From: Planctomycetaceae bacterium
GTDB taxonomy: Bacteria; Planctomycetota; Planctomycetia; Pirellulales; Thermoguttaceae
DNA: 16,923 nucleotides
Direction: 5' to 3'
Assembly (NCBI GenBank): GCA_031256755.1
Contig: JAIRPZ010000329.1
Span: forward strand, 1-16,923
Position numbers and translations under genes: made by a program. The notes under the pieces were generated by a model. It was not told the DNA's origin. It worked only from the letters and a program-made list of their open reading frames with translations, and searched no databases. Below are positions 6,389-13,879 of the stretch, piece by piece. How positions within the stretch are numbered: position 1 is the stretch's first letter; every line of letters starts with the position of its first letter.

Positions 6389-6418
6389 CTGCCCAAAAGA
6401 TGCTGCAAACGGTATAAT
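6389..6418 (+). promoter_or_regulatory. Putative promoter of the DUF58 gene
   Basis: A perfect TATAAT stands at 6413-6418. The best -35 match is CTGCCC (6389-6394) with an 18-base spacer, three of six consensus bases. Transcription would start near 6425, giving a leader of about 78 bases that contains a tight inverted repeat. Confidence 0.45.
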
Positions 6419-6443
6419 AAATACCGTATCATCAACAATGCAT

Positions 6444-6459
6444 TGCCGCATGTGCGGCA
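6444..6459. promoter_or_regulatory. Inverted repeat in the DUF58 leader
   Basis: TGCCGCA (6444-6450) and TGCGGCA (6453-6459) form a perfect 7-bp inverted repeat with a two-base centre. It lies about 20 bases downstream of the predicted transcription start and is followed by a T-run at 6468-6472. It could be an operator for a dimeric regulator; the loop is too tight for a good RNA hairpin unless the inner pairs open. Confidence 0.4.
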
Positions 6460-6502
6460 GCAAGGTCTTTTTCAACGCTTTTCTCCGCAGCCGTTTTCAA
6501 CT

Positions 6503-7528
6503 ATGCCCGATGTGATCGAACTTCTGAAAAAAGTGAGGCAAATAGAAATTATCGCCAACCGGTCAGTCAATGAGTTTTTTGCCGGTCAATACAAAAGTGT
6601 TTTCCGCGGACAGGGAATGGAATTCAGTGAAGTCCGGGAGTATCAGCCGGGCGATGACATACGCTCAATTGACTGGAATGTGACCGCAAGAGTCGGTCGT
6701 CCGTTTATCAAGCGGTTTGTCGAAGAGCGGGAACTGACGATTCTTTTTCTTGTGGATGTTTCCCGATCCGGTATGTTCGGCTCACAGCGGTCAAAAATTG
6801 AAACGGCGATTGAAACCGCCGCAACATTGATGTTTTCCGCTTTGAAAAATAATGACAAAGTCGGACTGATCACGTTTGCCGACAAGGTGATTCGTTTCTA
6901 CCCGCCCCGAAAAGGAAAAAGCAATGTTCTGCATTTGCTCCGCGAACTTCTTTTTACCGAGCCGACCGGCTGCCGGACAGATATGCAGACCGCGCTGGAT
7001 TATGTTCATCGGACGCAAAAACGGCGCGCAGTGGTTTTCCTGTTGAGCGATTTTTTCGTCCATGATCTGCTGAATACGGCGGAATTTCCGGCAGATAAAA
7101 ATCCGCAAACCATCAGCCGGATGCTTTCGGACTTTTCTCTGAAAGAATATGCGGTTTTCTTTCGTCCGAATAAAAAAGGAGGGTACAGACATGCCCAAAC
7201 GCCGCTGGAAAAATCGTTATCTATTTGTGCAAAGAAACATGATGTGATTGCGATGACGCTGACAGATCCGCGGGAACATTCTTTTCCGCACGCCGGATTA
7301 CTGACCTTGCAGGATGCAGAAAGCGGAGAAAAAATCGAAGCAGACACTTCTAATCCGAAAATCCGTGCTTTATTATCCGAACATTTTCAAAGTATGACGG
7401 CACAGATAGAATCTTTGCTGCCCCGCTGCGGCGTTGATGTTTTGCCGATAGAGTCGGGCAGTGATTTTCTCACCGGACTGCGCAAATTTTTCCGCAAACG
7501 TGAAAGACGTGTACAAACCCGGTCATAA
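6503..7528 (+). CDS. DUF58 domain protein (VWA-like)
   Basis: The 341-residue protein shows the DUF58 core near its N-terminus: a FSEVREYQPGDDIRSIDWN block at about residues 40-58, then a RPFIKRFVEER stretch. A von Willebrand A-like half follows with LFLVDVSRSG, whose D-x-S-x-S is the metal-site motif. DUF58 proteins usually pair with MoxR-type AAA ATPases and are thought to help in maturation or assembly of envelope or enzyme complexes. No MoxR gene is in the window, so this copy is an orphan locally. The start at 6503 is chosen because homology begins there. The frame is open back to 6116, but that part overlaps the divergent gene's promoter and 5' end and carries no domain. No Shine-Dalgarno site is visible. 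Confidence 0.87.
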   Translation: MPDVIELLKKVRQIEIIANRSVNEFFAGQYKSVFRGQGMEFSEVREYQPGDDIRSIDWNVTARVGRPFIKRFVEERELTILFLVDVSRSGMFGSQRSKIETAIETAATLMFSALKNNDKVGLITFADKVIRFYPPRKGKSNVLHLLRELLFTEPTGCRTDMQTALDYVHRTQKRRAVVFLLSDFFVHDLLNTAEFPADKNPQTISRMLSDFSLKEYAVFFRPNKKGGYRHAQTPLEKSLSICAKKHDVIAMTLTDPREHSFPHAGLLTLQDAESGEKIEADTSNPKIRALLSEHFQSMTAQIESLLPRCGVDVLPIESGSDFLTGLRKFFRKRERRVQTRS

Positions 7529-7607
7529 AATTATCCTTGCCGGTGCTAGCCGCACGGGCGGTCTTTTGGAAACGCCCCAAAATGGTATGCCTGTCCGGCA
7601 GGGGCTG

Positions 7608-8522
7608 CTACCGGTAAAATGCTTTAATGGTATCCCACGCTTCCTGCGGCGAATCGGTGATATGAAACAATTCAAAGTCGTCGCGGTTAATGACACCGGT
7701 TTCCGCCAGATATTCGAAATTGATACAGGTCTTCCAAAACTTCGTTCCAAGCAAAATAATCGGGATTTGCTGCATACGTTCCGTCTGCCGCAGCGTGAGT
7801 CCCTCAAAGAGTTCGTCAAACGTTCCGAAACCGCCCGGACACGCCACCAACGCCTTTGCCCGCAGCATAAAATGGAGTTTCCGAACATTGAAATAATGAA
7901 ACTGGAAACAAAGGTGCGGCGACATGTAAGGATTCGGACGCTGCTCATACGGCAGTTGAATGTTTAAGCCGATGGATTGCATACCGGCATCGTAAGCCCC
8001 CCGGTTAGCGGCTTCCATCACGCCCGGTCCGCCGCCGGTGCAAATGACGTAATCAAACGGCCCGGCGTAATCTTTCGGATATTCCGCAGCCATCTCGGTC
8101 GCAACGATGTTGGCAAATTCCCGCGCTGTATCGTAATAGACACTCGTTTCGACCTGTCTTTTCGCTTTTTCAACGGCTGCTTTAGCGGTTTCGCTGTGCG
8201 GTGATGCGGCGAGCCGTTTGTTGGCATCTTCTAAATGCCGTTTTGCCCTGCCGGAAGAGACGAATCGTGCGCTGCCGAAAACGATGATGGTGGAACGTAT
8301 GCCTGCCTGCTGCATAATCCATTCCGGTTTGTCCATTTCGAGTTGTATTCTGACCGAGCGGGCGGCATCGCTGCGGATAAATTTTTGATCCTGAAAAGCA
8401 ATGGCATAACTCGGCGAATCCAGATGCGGCTGTATATCTCCCGAAATGGATTCGTCCGGCGAAAAGGCACACGTGATTGGTTTTTCAAAAGATTCGTCAA
8501 AAGGGATTTGAATGGCTGACAT
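7608..8522 (-). CDS. LOG-family protein (lysine decarboxylase-like Rossmann fold)
   Basis: This 304-residue protein has the two LOG signatures: CTGGGPGVMEAANRGA in the middle and CPGGFGTFDELFE towards the C-terminus. PGGxGTxxE is the nucleotide-binding and catalytic motif of the family. LOG enzymes cleave the ribose 5'-monophosphate from N6-modified adenine nucleotides or similar purine nucleotides; the bacterial role is often unclear. It is a large-type member with about 80 extra N-terminal residues and an inserted helical region rich in lysine and alanine. The ATG at 8522 is taken as the start; the frame opens four codons earlier with TTG at 8534. A promoter-like site lies at 8604-8576. The stop is TAG, which shows that TAG is a normal stop codon here. 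Confidence 0.9.
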   Translation of the reverse strand: MSAIQIPFDESFEKPITCAFSPDESISGDIQPHLDSPSYAIAFQDQKFIRSDAARSVRIQLEMDKPEWIMQQAGIRSTIIVFGSARFVSSGRAKRHLEDANKRLAASPHSETAKAAVEKAKRQVETSVYYDTAREFANIVATEMAAEYPKDYAGPFDYVICTGGGPGVMEAANRGAYDAGMQSIGLNIQLPYEQRPNPYMSPHLCFQFHYFNVRKLHFMLRAKALVACPGGFGTFDELFEGLTLRQTERMQQIPIILLGTKFWKTCINFEYLAETGVINRDDFELFHITDSPQEAWDTIKAFYR

Positions 8523-8575
8523 ATTTTCGGACAAAACCGCCGGAACACCGCCGGCGGAAAAAGGACATCGGATTT

Positions 8576-8604
8576 ATTGTACCTGATTTTCCGGCAGCGG
8601 GCAA
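8576..8604 (-). promoter_or_regulatory. Putative promoter of the LOG-family gene
   Basis: On the minus strand TTGCCC (8604-8599), a 17-base spacer and TACAAT (8581-8576) make a good sigma-70 type promoter. Transcription would begin near 8569, about 47 bases before the ATG of the LOG gene. A different ATG (8568-8566) lies right at the predicted start and opens a 23-codon frame that ends inside the LOG gene. Confidence 0.55.
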
Positions 8605-8608
8605 GTGT

Positions 8609-9073
8609 TTATTTTTTCTCCGCCTGTTTTTTCTCAATATATTCTTTCACTTTTTCGTCTGTCGGAAAACGGTGCAGTTGTTTTAGATCGACAATCAGCG
8701 TTTTCCCGTATGCCGAAATTGCCGCACGTTTGCCGTCAGCAGAAAATATAAAAAAATTCCTTGCGTCTTCGAATTTAGCAATTTCTTTCCATGTTGCGGT
8801 ATCGTAAATCCGGGCAATCCACTTGTTATTGTCTCTTGATTCGGTCACCGCCTATTTATCATCAGGTGAAAATTGATGAAGCCGCCCTTCGAGGATAAGC
8901 GGTTCGGCGGCAGGCGGTTCACTGCCGTTATGATTGTTTTCGGTATGAGATCGGGAAGGGCTGTACACAATGACAACTGCCGTGAGTAAAGCGGCGGCAA
9001 TGCATGAAACAGAAATCCGGCGGTGAAAAATCGCAGCCATGGCGTTTCTCCGTTGATTAGCATTTTTATTCAT
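8609..9073 (-). pseudogene. WD40-like membrane-anchored protein interrupted by an in-frame TAG
   Basis: Two pieces lie in one frame: 73 codons from the ATG at 9073, a TAG at 8854-8852, then 80 more codons to a TAA at 8611-8609. Read through the TAG, the product is about 154 residues. A membrane or signal segment lies at residues 20-38, then a spacer, then WD40-like blades. FSPDDK ends just before the TAG and AVTESRD begins just after it, the usual way such a blade continues, and ARIYDTATWKEIAKF and FSADGKRAAIS follow in the same style. A tyrosine codon turned to TAG by one base change explains this best. Only one to two blades remain, so it may be a decaying relic of a larger protein. The start at 9073 is favoured by a promoter that ends six bases before it. 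Sequencing error cannot be excluded. Confidence 0.6.
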
Positions 9074-9079
9074 CGTGTC

Positions 9080-9107
9080 ATTATAATGCGTCTCGTACCG
9101 CTTGCAA
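9080..9107 (-). promoter_or_regulatory. Leaderless-type promoter of the WD40-like gene
   Basis: On the minus strand TTGCAA (9107-9102), a 16-base spacer and a perfect TATAAT (9085-9080) are followed by six bases and the ATG at 9073. The predicted transcription start is the A of that ATG. An intact promoter suggests that the interruption of the gene is recent. Confidence 0.65.
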
Positions 9108-9132
9108 CGTCCGTGCGGACATTGGCATGGGT

Positions 9133-9162
9133 CTAACAAATCTGCATGGAAACGGGTATAAT
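9133..9162 (+). promoter_or_regulatory. Putative promoter of the cyclophilin gene
   Basis: A perfect TATAAT stands at 9157-9162, with CTAACA (9133-9138) 18 bases upstream (four of six consensus bases). Transcription would begin near 9169, which rules out the upstream in-frame ATGs at 9146 and 9161 and leaves 9194 or 9209 as starts. Confidence 0.5.
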
Positions 9163-9208
9163 GTCTTTCCTGATATTTTTCACTCTAACCCGAATGACTT
9201 TCTGTACT

Positions 9209-10459
9209 ATGCGATCCGTTATTTACTTACCCCTTGTCTTGCTCGCTGCAAGTTCCGTTTTTACATCCGGTCAGGAACCGGCAGCCCCCGCCGCACCAAC
9301 CGATTCCGCCTTCGTTAAAACCGAAGCCGAGGCAGCGGCTCTCGGTCCCAAAAATCAGGCATATATGCAAACGTTCAACGAATTCCGCGAACTCGGCAAA
9401 AAACTGACTGCGATGAAAGTCGAAAATCAGAACGCCGCACAATCGCGGCAAAACGAAATTCAGTCCGAATATCCGAAACTGTACAAACAAGGTTTGGAAG
9501 TGCATAAAAAACTGCTCCATCTTGGTTTGGATGCTCATGACGAAGCCCCCAACAGGAATCCGTTTGTCAGCAATCTTGTTTATTCGACCATCTGGTACGA
9601 ATTTAGCCGTGAAAATTACGAAGAAACCGTCCGCATTTTCAAACGTCTTTCGGTCAAAGGCATTGACGAAAAGGGTGCCGGAGTTCTGCGTGCTTATGCG
9701 GGATTAGCCGCGATGCTGACGATGAATTACGCGGATGCGGAGGCGTGGCTCAAAACCGCCAAGGAGCGGGGCGATTTGGAATCCGCATGGAAAGAAATGA
9801 GCGGCACGGCAAAAGGAAAAGAGCAGGTTGAATCGCTCCGGCGGTTTCTGACAATGATGCCGCAAGCCAAAGAGGCATGGACGAAGGAAGAAGCGATCCG
9901 CAAAGCCGAAACCGAGGCGGGAGAAAAAGATGCCGCCAAAAAACTGCCGCGTGTGGAATTGACGACCAGCAAAGGAAAGATTGTGCTTGAACTTTTTGAA
10001 AATGAAGCACCGAATACCGTGGCGAATTTTATTTCGCTGGTGGAAAAGGGATTCTACAACGGTGTCGTTTTTCACCGTGTTCTTCCGGTTTTTATGGCAC
10101 AGGGAGGGGATCCGACCGGCACCGGACGCGGCGGTCCCGGTTATTCGTTTGATGATGAGTGCGGGGCGAAATTCCCGAATTTCCGGCAGCATTTCCGCGG
10201 TTCGATCAGTATGGCGAATGCCGGACCGAACACGAATGGTTCGCAGTTTTTCCTGACATTTGTCCCGACCTCTTTTTTAGACGGACGGCATACGGTTTTC
10301 GGACGTATTGCGGAAGGCATGGAGGTGCTTGCTGATTTGCAGCGGGTTGATCCTTCGGATGAAAAGTCAGTGATTCCTGAACTTGATAAAATTGTCGAGG
10401 CAAAGGTTCTGAACAAGCGGAATCATCCTTACGAAGTGAAGAAAAGCGGAAACCGGTAA
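9209..10459 (+). CDS. Secreted cyclophilin-type peptidyl-prolyl isomerase with helical N-terminal domain
   Basis: The 416-residue protein begins with a signal peptide (residues 1-22, MRSVIYLPLVLLAASSVFTS). A helical, TPR-like region of about 200 residues follows, and then a cyclophilin domain from about residue 247 to the end. Catalytic-site motifs are clear: VVFHRVLPVFMAQGGDPTGT, with the key arginine near residue 290, and NGSQFFLTF. It speeds cis-trans turns at proline bonds and probably helps folding of exported proteins in the periplasm. The start at 9209 gives the cleanest signal peptide and lies downstream of the likely promoter; the ATG at 9194 is an alternative. The gene converges with rsmA, and a terminator-like hairpin lies 25 bases beyond its stop. 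Confidence 0.88.
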   Translation: MRSVIYLPLVLLAASSVFTSGQEPAAPAAPTDSAFVKTEAEAAALGPKNQAYMQTFNEFRELGKKLTAMKVENQNAAQSRQNEIQSEYPKLYKQGLEVHKKLLHLGLDAHDEAPNRNPFVSNLVYSTIWYEFSRENYEETVRIFKRLSVKGIDEKGAGVLRAYAGLAAMLTMNYADAEAWLKTAKERGDLESAWKEMSGTAKGKEQVESLRRFLTMMPQAKEAWTKEEAIRKAETEAGEKDAAKKLPRVELTTSKGKIVLELFENEAPNTVANFISLVEKGFYNGVVFHRVLPVFMAQGGDPTGTGRGGPGYSFDDECGAKFPNFRQHFRGSISMANAGPNTNGSQFFLTFVPTSFLDGRHTVFGRIAEGMEVLADLQRVDPSDEKSVIPELDKIVEAKVLNKRNHPYEVKKSGNR

Positions 10460-10480
10460 GGGAATCGGGCTGGAGCGGGC

Positions 10481-10507
10481 AAGGGCGGCGGCAATCACGC
10501 CGCTTTT
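10481..10507 (+). terminator. Terminator after the cyclophilin gene
   Basis: GCGGCG (10485-10490) pairs with CGCCGC (10498-10503) around a seven-base loop, and the flanking AAGG (10481-10484) can extend the stem into the TTTT at 10504-10507. It lies between the convergent cyclophilin and rsmA genes and fits a plus-strand terminator; the other strand lacks a T-run. Confidence 0.55.
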
Positions 10508-10520
10508 GTCCGGTTTGTTG

Positions 10521-11459
10521 TCAGAGGATTTTCCGTTCTTTTTCCGGTAATTTAAGCAATTCTTTCCGGCAGAGTTCGCAGAGTTTCTGCATTGTTTTCA
10601 GCGGCAGCGTCTCCGCCCGTGCCGTTGCGTCAAACTCCATTTCGTTCATAATACCGTCAATCCGCTCTTTCGGAATAGTGTTTTTGAACGCGCTGCACAG
10701 TTCCGCCCGAAGAAATTTCCGCCGGTGAAAAAAAATCGCCCGGCAGAATTCATTGTAAAATCTTAAATCCGGTATCTTGCTGCGCCGCTTTTCATCCAGC
10801 GTTAACCGGACGATTGCCGACTCCACTTTCGGTCGGGGCCAAAACACTGTCGGCTGCATAATCCGCACAATCTCCGTATGACATTGGGCTTGCAGCCACA
10901 GCGATAACGCCCCCCAATCCTTGCTGCGGGGTTTCGCCGTAATCCGGTCGGCAAGTTCCTTTTGAATCGTCACGCACATCAAAACCGGCGGAATATCCGT
11001 CAGCAGCAAATTAGAAATGAGCGGCGTAGCCACACTGTACGGCAGATTCGCCACGAGTTTCAATTGCCGCCTTTCGCCGTCCTGTCCCGGTTTGGCAAGT
11101 TCTTCACGCAGAAGATCAAGCACTTCTTCCCGAAGATGGTTTTTGTTTTTAAGAATATCTGTTTTTATAAACCGGATGTTATCTCTGCCGAAGAGTTCCT
11201 GTTTGGCAAGGTTTTGCATAATAGGATCGACTTCGACAGTCACAACGGCAGCGGCTTTTTCGGACATCGGCGCGGTAAGCGAACCGGTGCCGGTACCGAC
11301 TTCGAGGATCACATCGTTTTTTGTGATATTGCCCGATTCGTGTAAAAGTCGCAGAAGATTGAGATCGATCAAAAAATTCTGTCCGAGCCGGGTTTGCGGA
11401 TGAAGACCCATTTGCCCGAACTTTTTCATCAGGTAAGTCCGTGTTTGCTGCTGATCCAT
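10521..11459 (-). CDS. rsmA: 16S rRNA (adenine(1518)-N6/adenine(1519)-N6)-dimethyltransferase
   Basis: The 312-residue protein (KsgA/RsmA family) has the expected N-terminus with RLGQNFLID, the S-adenosylmethionine loop ILEVGTGTGSLT, and the catalytic NLPY motif in VANLPYSVATPLI. It dimethylates two adjacent adenines in the 3' hairpin of 16S rRNA late in small-subunit assembly. The length is slightly above the usual 260-290 residues because of charged insertions around EELAKPGQDGERRQ. The start is the ATG at 11459: a promoter-like TTGATT-N16-TATAAT ends exactly six bases before it, so the mRNA would be leaderless. The frame is open to a TTG at 11489, but that would lie upstream of the -10. 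It appears to be a single-gene unit. Confidence 0.95.
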   Translation of the reverse strand: MDQQQTRTYLMKKFGQMGLHPQTRLGQNFLIDLNLLRLLHESGNITKNDVILEVGTGTGSLTAPMSEKAAAVVTVEVDPIMQNLAKQELFGRDNIRFIKTDILKNKNHLREEVLDLLREELAKPGQDGERRQLKLVANLPYSVATPLISNLLLTDIPPVLMCVTIQKELADRITAKPRSKDWGALSLWLQAQCHTEIVRIMQPTVFWPRPKVESAIVRLTLDEKRRSKIPDLRFYNEFCRAIFFHRRKFLRAELCSAFKNTIPKERIDGIMNEMEFDATARAETLPLKTMQKLCELCRKELLKLPEKERKIL

Positions 11460-11465
11460 GCGACC

Positions 11466-11493
11466 ATTATACCTGCTGCAAAGCCGCAATCAA
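11466..11493 (-). promoter_or_regulatory. Leaderless-type promoter of rsmA
   Basis: On the minus strand TTGATT (11493-11488), a 16-base spacer and a perfect TATAAT (11471-11466) are followed by six bases and the ATG at 11459. The predicted first transcribed base is the A of the start codon. The geometry matches that upstream of the WD40-like gene. Confidence 0.65.
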
Positions 11494-11565
11494 AGTGCCG
11501 CTGCAATGACAGCGTTTTCGAAAAATGAATTTTTGGAAAAAATTACCGGAATGTCTGCCAAAATA

Positions 11566-13830
11566 TCATTTTGTTTCCGGCGGGATGGCGGAAGGTTCTG
11601 ATACTTTTTTTACGGCTTCTTTCTGCTTACGCCCGGCTTCCAACTTGCGTTGTTCCCGCACCGGCTTATAGCCCGTCAGTGCCTTTGCCGGAACCCAGTG
11701 ATGATAAATAAACGCCTGCTCCTGATCCTCAACAGCAACAACTTTGCGGACAACTTCCCTGCCGTCAATCATTGCCCATGCTTCGAGCGGAATTTCCACG
11801 ATTGTTCCTTCCTTAAAATCATGGGACGGCGACAGCAGCATCGTGTGTTCCTGCGTGTTTGCGGCAATGGTTCCGTTAGTAAGCGTCAACGCTGCGCCGG
11901 GCATTGTCCGTACATGAACTTCGCCGCTGAATCCGTCTTTACGGACAAGATGAAGACGCACCGGTTCGTTTTTGTTACGAAAAGTAACACTCGGCGGTTC
12001 GCAGAAAACAGCAAAATCAGGACGCGGTGCGGAAATACGCAAACGGTATGCATATTCCTTGCCTCCCCGACGGGCAGCATCGTAAAGACGGATACGGTAA
12101 ACGCCGTCCGCAGGAATTTCGACATTCAGATACGAATCGGCATGATGAGTTTCTTTTCCGATATTGGGACCCGCAGCCCCGGCGCGGTCATCGTTAGCCG
12201 CAATCACTTTTCCCTGCGGATCAATCAGTTCGGCAACGGAATCCAGCGGTAAATCAAGCGACCGCGATGCCAAATCAATGACCGCCCGTTCTCCTTTGCG
12301 TCCGGCAAATGCAAAATAATCAACATCGTTCTCGTCCGAAATAATACCGTTCACAATGACCGGCATAGTCACCGTTTCCGCCTGTTGTCCGGTATTATTC
12401 GGTTCGTTTTCAGTGATTTCCGGCAAATCATCTTTCGCAAAATGAACCGGACGGCAAAGCGGCATTCCCTTCACCGCCGCAAGTTCAACAACACATGGTG
12501 CAGACGTTTCCGCCGTTTCCTCATTCAGTGTGATTGTTTTTTCAGGAAGATTCCAGCCGTCAAGAGCCGCCTGCTTCGATGTTCCCTGTCGCCAGCCCGC
12601 CGGAAAGACTGACGTGACCAGCGGCTGCTCTCCAATCGTGATCCGGTAAACAAAATCATCACGTCCCCGAAAAACAGCATCATGAATTTTCAATACATAT
12701 TGATCCTCTTTCGGCACATCAATCCGCAGCACCGGATCAGGGTCATGACGGTATGAAAGGGCTTCGCCGATTTTCTTCCCCGAACCGTCAAACAGCGATA
12801 CGGCGGCTTGAAACCAGCCCGGTACTCCGTCAGCAAGATAGGGTATCAAATGTCTTGCCTGAACGTTTATCACCAATTTTTGACCGCGGCGGGCATGAAA
12901 CGTGAAATAATCCCGATCCCCTGCGCGGATTTGCCCGTTGATCACCGCCGGCAATTCAAGAACCGGCAGGCAACATAGCCGCTTCGGTGCGCCGGAAACC
13001 TGCCGTCCCCAAAATTCATTCGCCGTTTTCATTTTTGTATCAATAAGTTTCGGCTCCATGTCATTGGGTTCGATTTCCGTCACTTCGGGCAGCGTACCGA
13101 CTATCAAACGCACCGGAAACGTCATTCCTGCGGTTCCGGCAAGCCGCAAATCACGGTCGCCCGGTTCCGCATCGGCATCAATAGTGATCTCCATCAACAC
13201 GGCTTGCCCCATCGTTTCTTTGGGCTGCTTGTCCGTTCTCGGAGCGAAATATTCGTAAAAAACTTTTTGGAGTGCCGCATCGGTAGGCGCGGCAAGTGCG
13301 TCCCAATAAGGGAAACGCCGTATGATTTCTTCGGGAGAGGGCAATGTTTCGGGAGACACCGTTTGCAGCAGCCCTTGTTTTTCCAAACGTTCCGCCGTGA
13401 GCCGCCGGCGCACGGCATCGAGAAGCGGAATGTTGTTTTCCGTTCCTTCGGCGTTTTGCTTTCCGTCTTCCCGTTTCTCATTTGTTTCGTTTTTTTCATT
13501 TTTGTCCGCTATTTCCGCCGTTTTCATATCTTCCAGCCGTTGCTTTGCCTCTTCGTAAAATTGCCGCATCACAAAATTTTCCTCGCTGCTGTTCGGATTT
13601 AATCGCGGAAATCCCTGAAGGACACGCCCTTTTACGCCGCTGCCGGAAACCACAACCTCGGTACAGCGTACGATTTGCCGTCCGCCGGCAAGAACCAAAA
13701 ACGATGTCCCCCGCTCTCCTCCTGCCGGATAAAGGTAAGCGATTTTCGGCGCACGCTGCGCCGCCGTTTCCGGCATACGGAAAAACGCAGAGAAAAATAA
13801 AATCGTTACAATAAAGAAAATGCGTTTCAT
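11566..13830 (-). CDS. Large secreted protein with two PPC (pre-peptidase C-terminal) domains
   Basis: The 754-residue protein has a signal peptide (residues 1-25) and then IAYLYPAGGERGTSFLVLAG, an opening common in planctomycete PPC proteins. A highly charged, low-complexity stretch lies near residues 95-135. Two PPC-type beta domains follow, at about 290-400 (with GQIRAGDRDYFTFHARRGQK) and 475-597 (with DENDVDYFAFAGRKGERAVI). It is probably exported and binds sugars or proteins at the cell surface; no catalytic site was recognised. The ATG at 13830 is chosen over a TTG five codons earlier because GAGGA (13843-13839) lies eight bases upstream, one of the few clear Shine-Dalgarno sites in the window. 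It is the last gene of the DUF1549/DUF1553 - DUF1501 - PPC operon, 49 bases after the DUF1501 gene. Confidence 0.83.
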   Translation of the reverse strand: MKRIFFIVTILFFSAFFRMPETAAQRAPKIAYLYPAGGERGTSFLVLAGGRQIVRCTEVVVSGSGVKGRVLQGFPRLNPNSSEENFVMRQFYEEAKQRLEDMKTAEIADKNEKNETNEKREDGKQNAEGTENNIPLLDAVRRRLTAERLEKQGLLQTVSPETLPSPEEIIRRFPYWDALAAPTDAALQKVFYEYFAPRTDKQPKETMGQAVLMEITIDADAEPGDRDLRLAGTAGMTFPVRLIVGTLPEVTEIEPNDMEPKLIDTKMKTANEFWGRQVSGAPKRLCCLPVLELPAVINGQIRAGDRDYFTFHARRGQKLVINVQARHLIPYLADGVPGWFQAAVSLFDGSGKKIGEALSYRHDPDPVLRIDVPKEDQYVLKIHDAVFRGRDDFVYRITIGEQPLVTSVFPAGWRQGTSKQAALDGWNLPEKTITLNEETAETSAPCVVELAAVKGMPLCRPVHFAKDDLPEITENEPNNTGQQAETVTMPVIVNGIISDENDVDYFAFAGRKGERAVIDLASRSLDLPLDSVAELIDPQGKVIAANDDRAGAAGPNIGKETHHADSYLNVEIPADGVYRIRLYDAARRGGKEYAYRLRISAPRPDFAVFCEPPSVTFRNKNEPVRLHLVRKDGFSGEVHVRTMPGAALTLTNGTIAANTQEHTMLLSPSHDFKEGTIVEIPLEAWAMIDGREVVRKVVAVEDQEQAFIYHHWVPAKALTGYKPVREQRKLEAGRKQKEAVKKVSEPSAIPPETK

Positions 13831-13838
13831 CAGTAAAG

Positions 13839-13843
13839 TCCTC
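13839..13843 (-). promoter_or_regulatory. Shine-Dalgarno site that sets the PPC gene start
   Basis: GAGGA on the minus strand lies eight bases before the ATG at 13830. Most other genes here lack such a site, so translation of this gene within its operon may depend on it. Confidence 0.6.
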
Positions 13844-13879
13844 AATGATTGACGTTGATGTTGGAATAAATGACGGCGG

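Noticed and set aside
6116..6502. N-terminal extension of the DUF58 frame
   Set aside because: It overlaps the divergent anti-sigma-like gene and its promoter, and family similarity begins only at the ATG at 6503.
7529..7607. Terminator between the convergent DUF58 and LOG genes
   Set aside because: The possible stem near 7545-7560 has a mismatch and only a weak T-run, and no strong hairpin was found on either strand.
8852..8854. TAG as a recoded sense codon (for example pyrrolysine)
   Set aside because: TAG ends the adjacent LOG gene normally, and no recoding signal is recognisable; a simple nonsense mutation is more likely.
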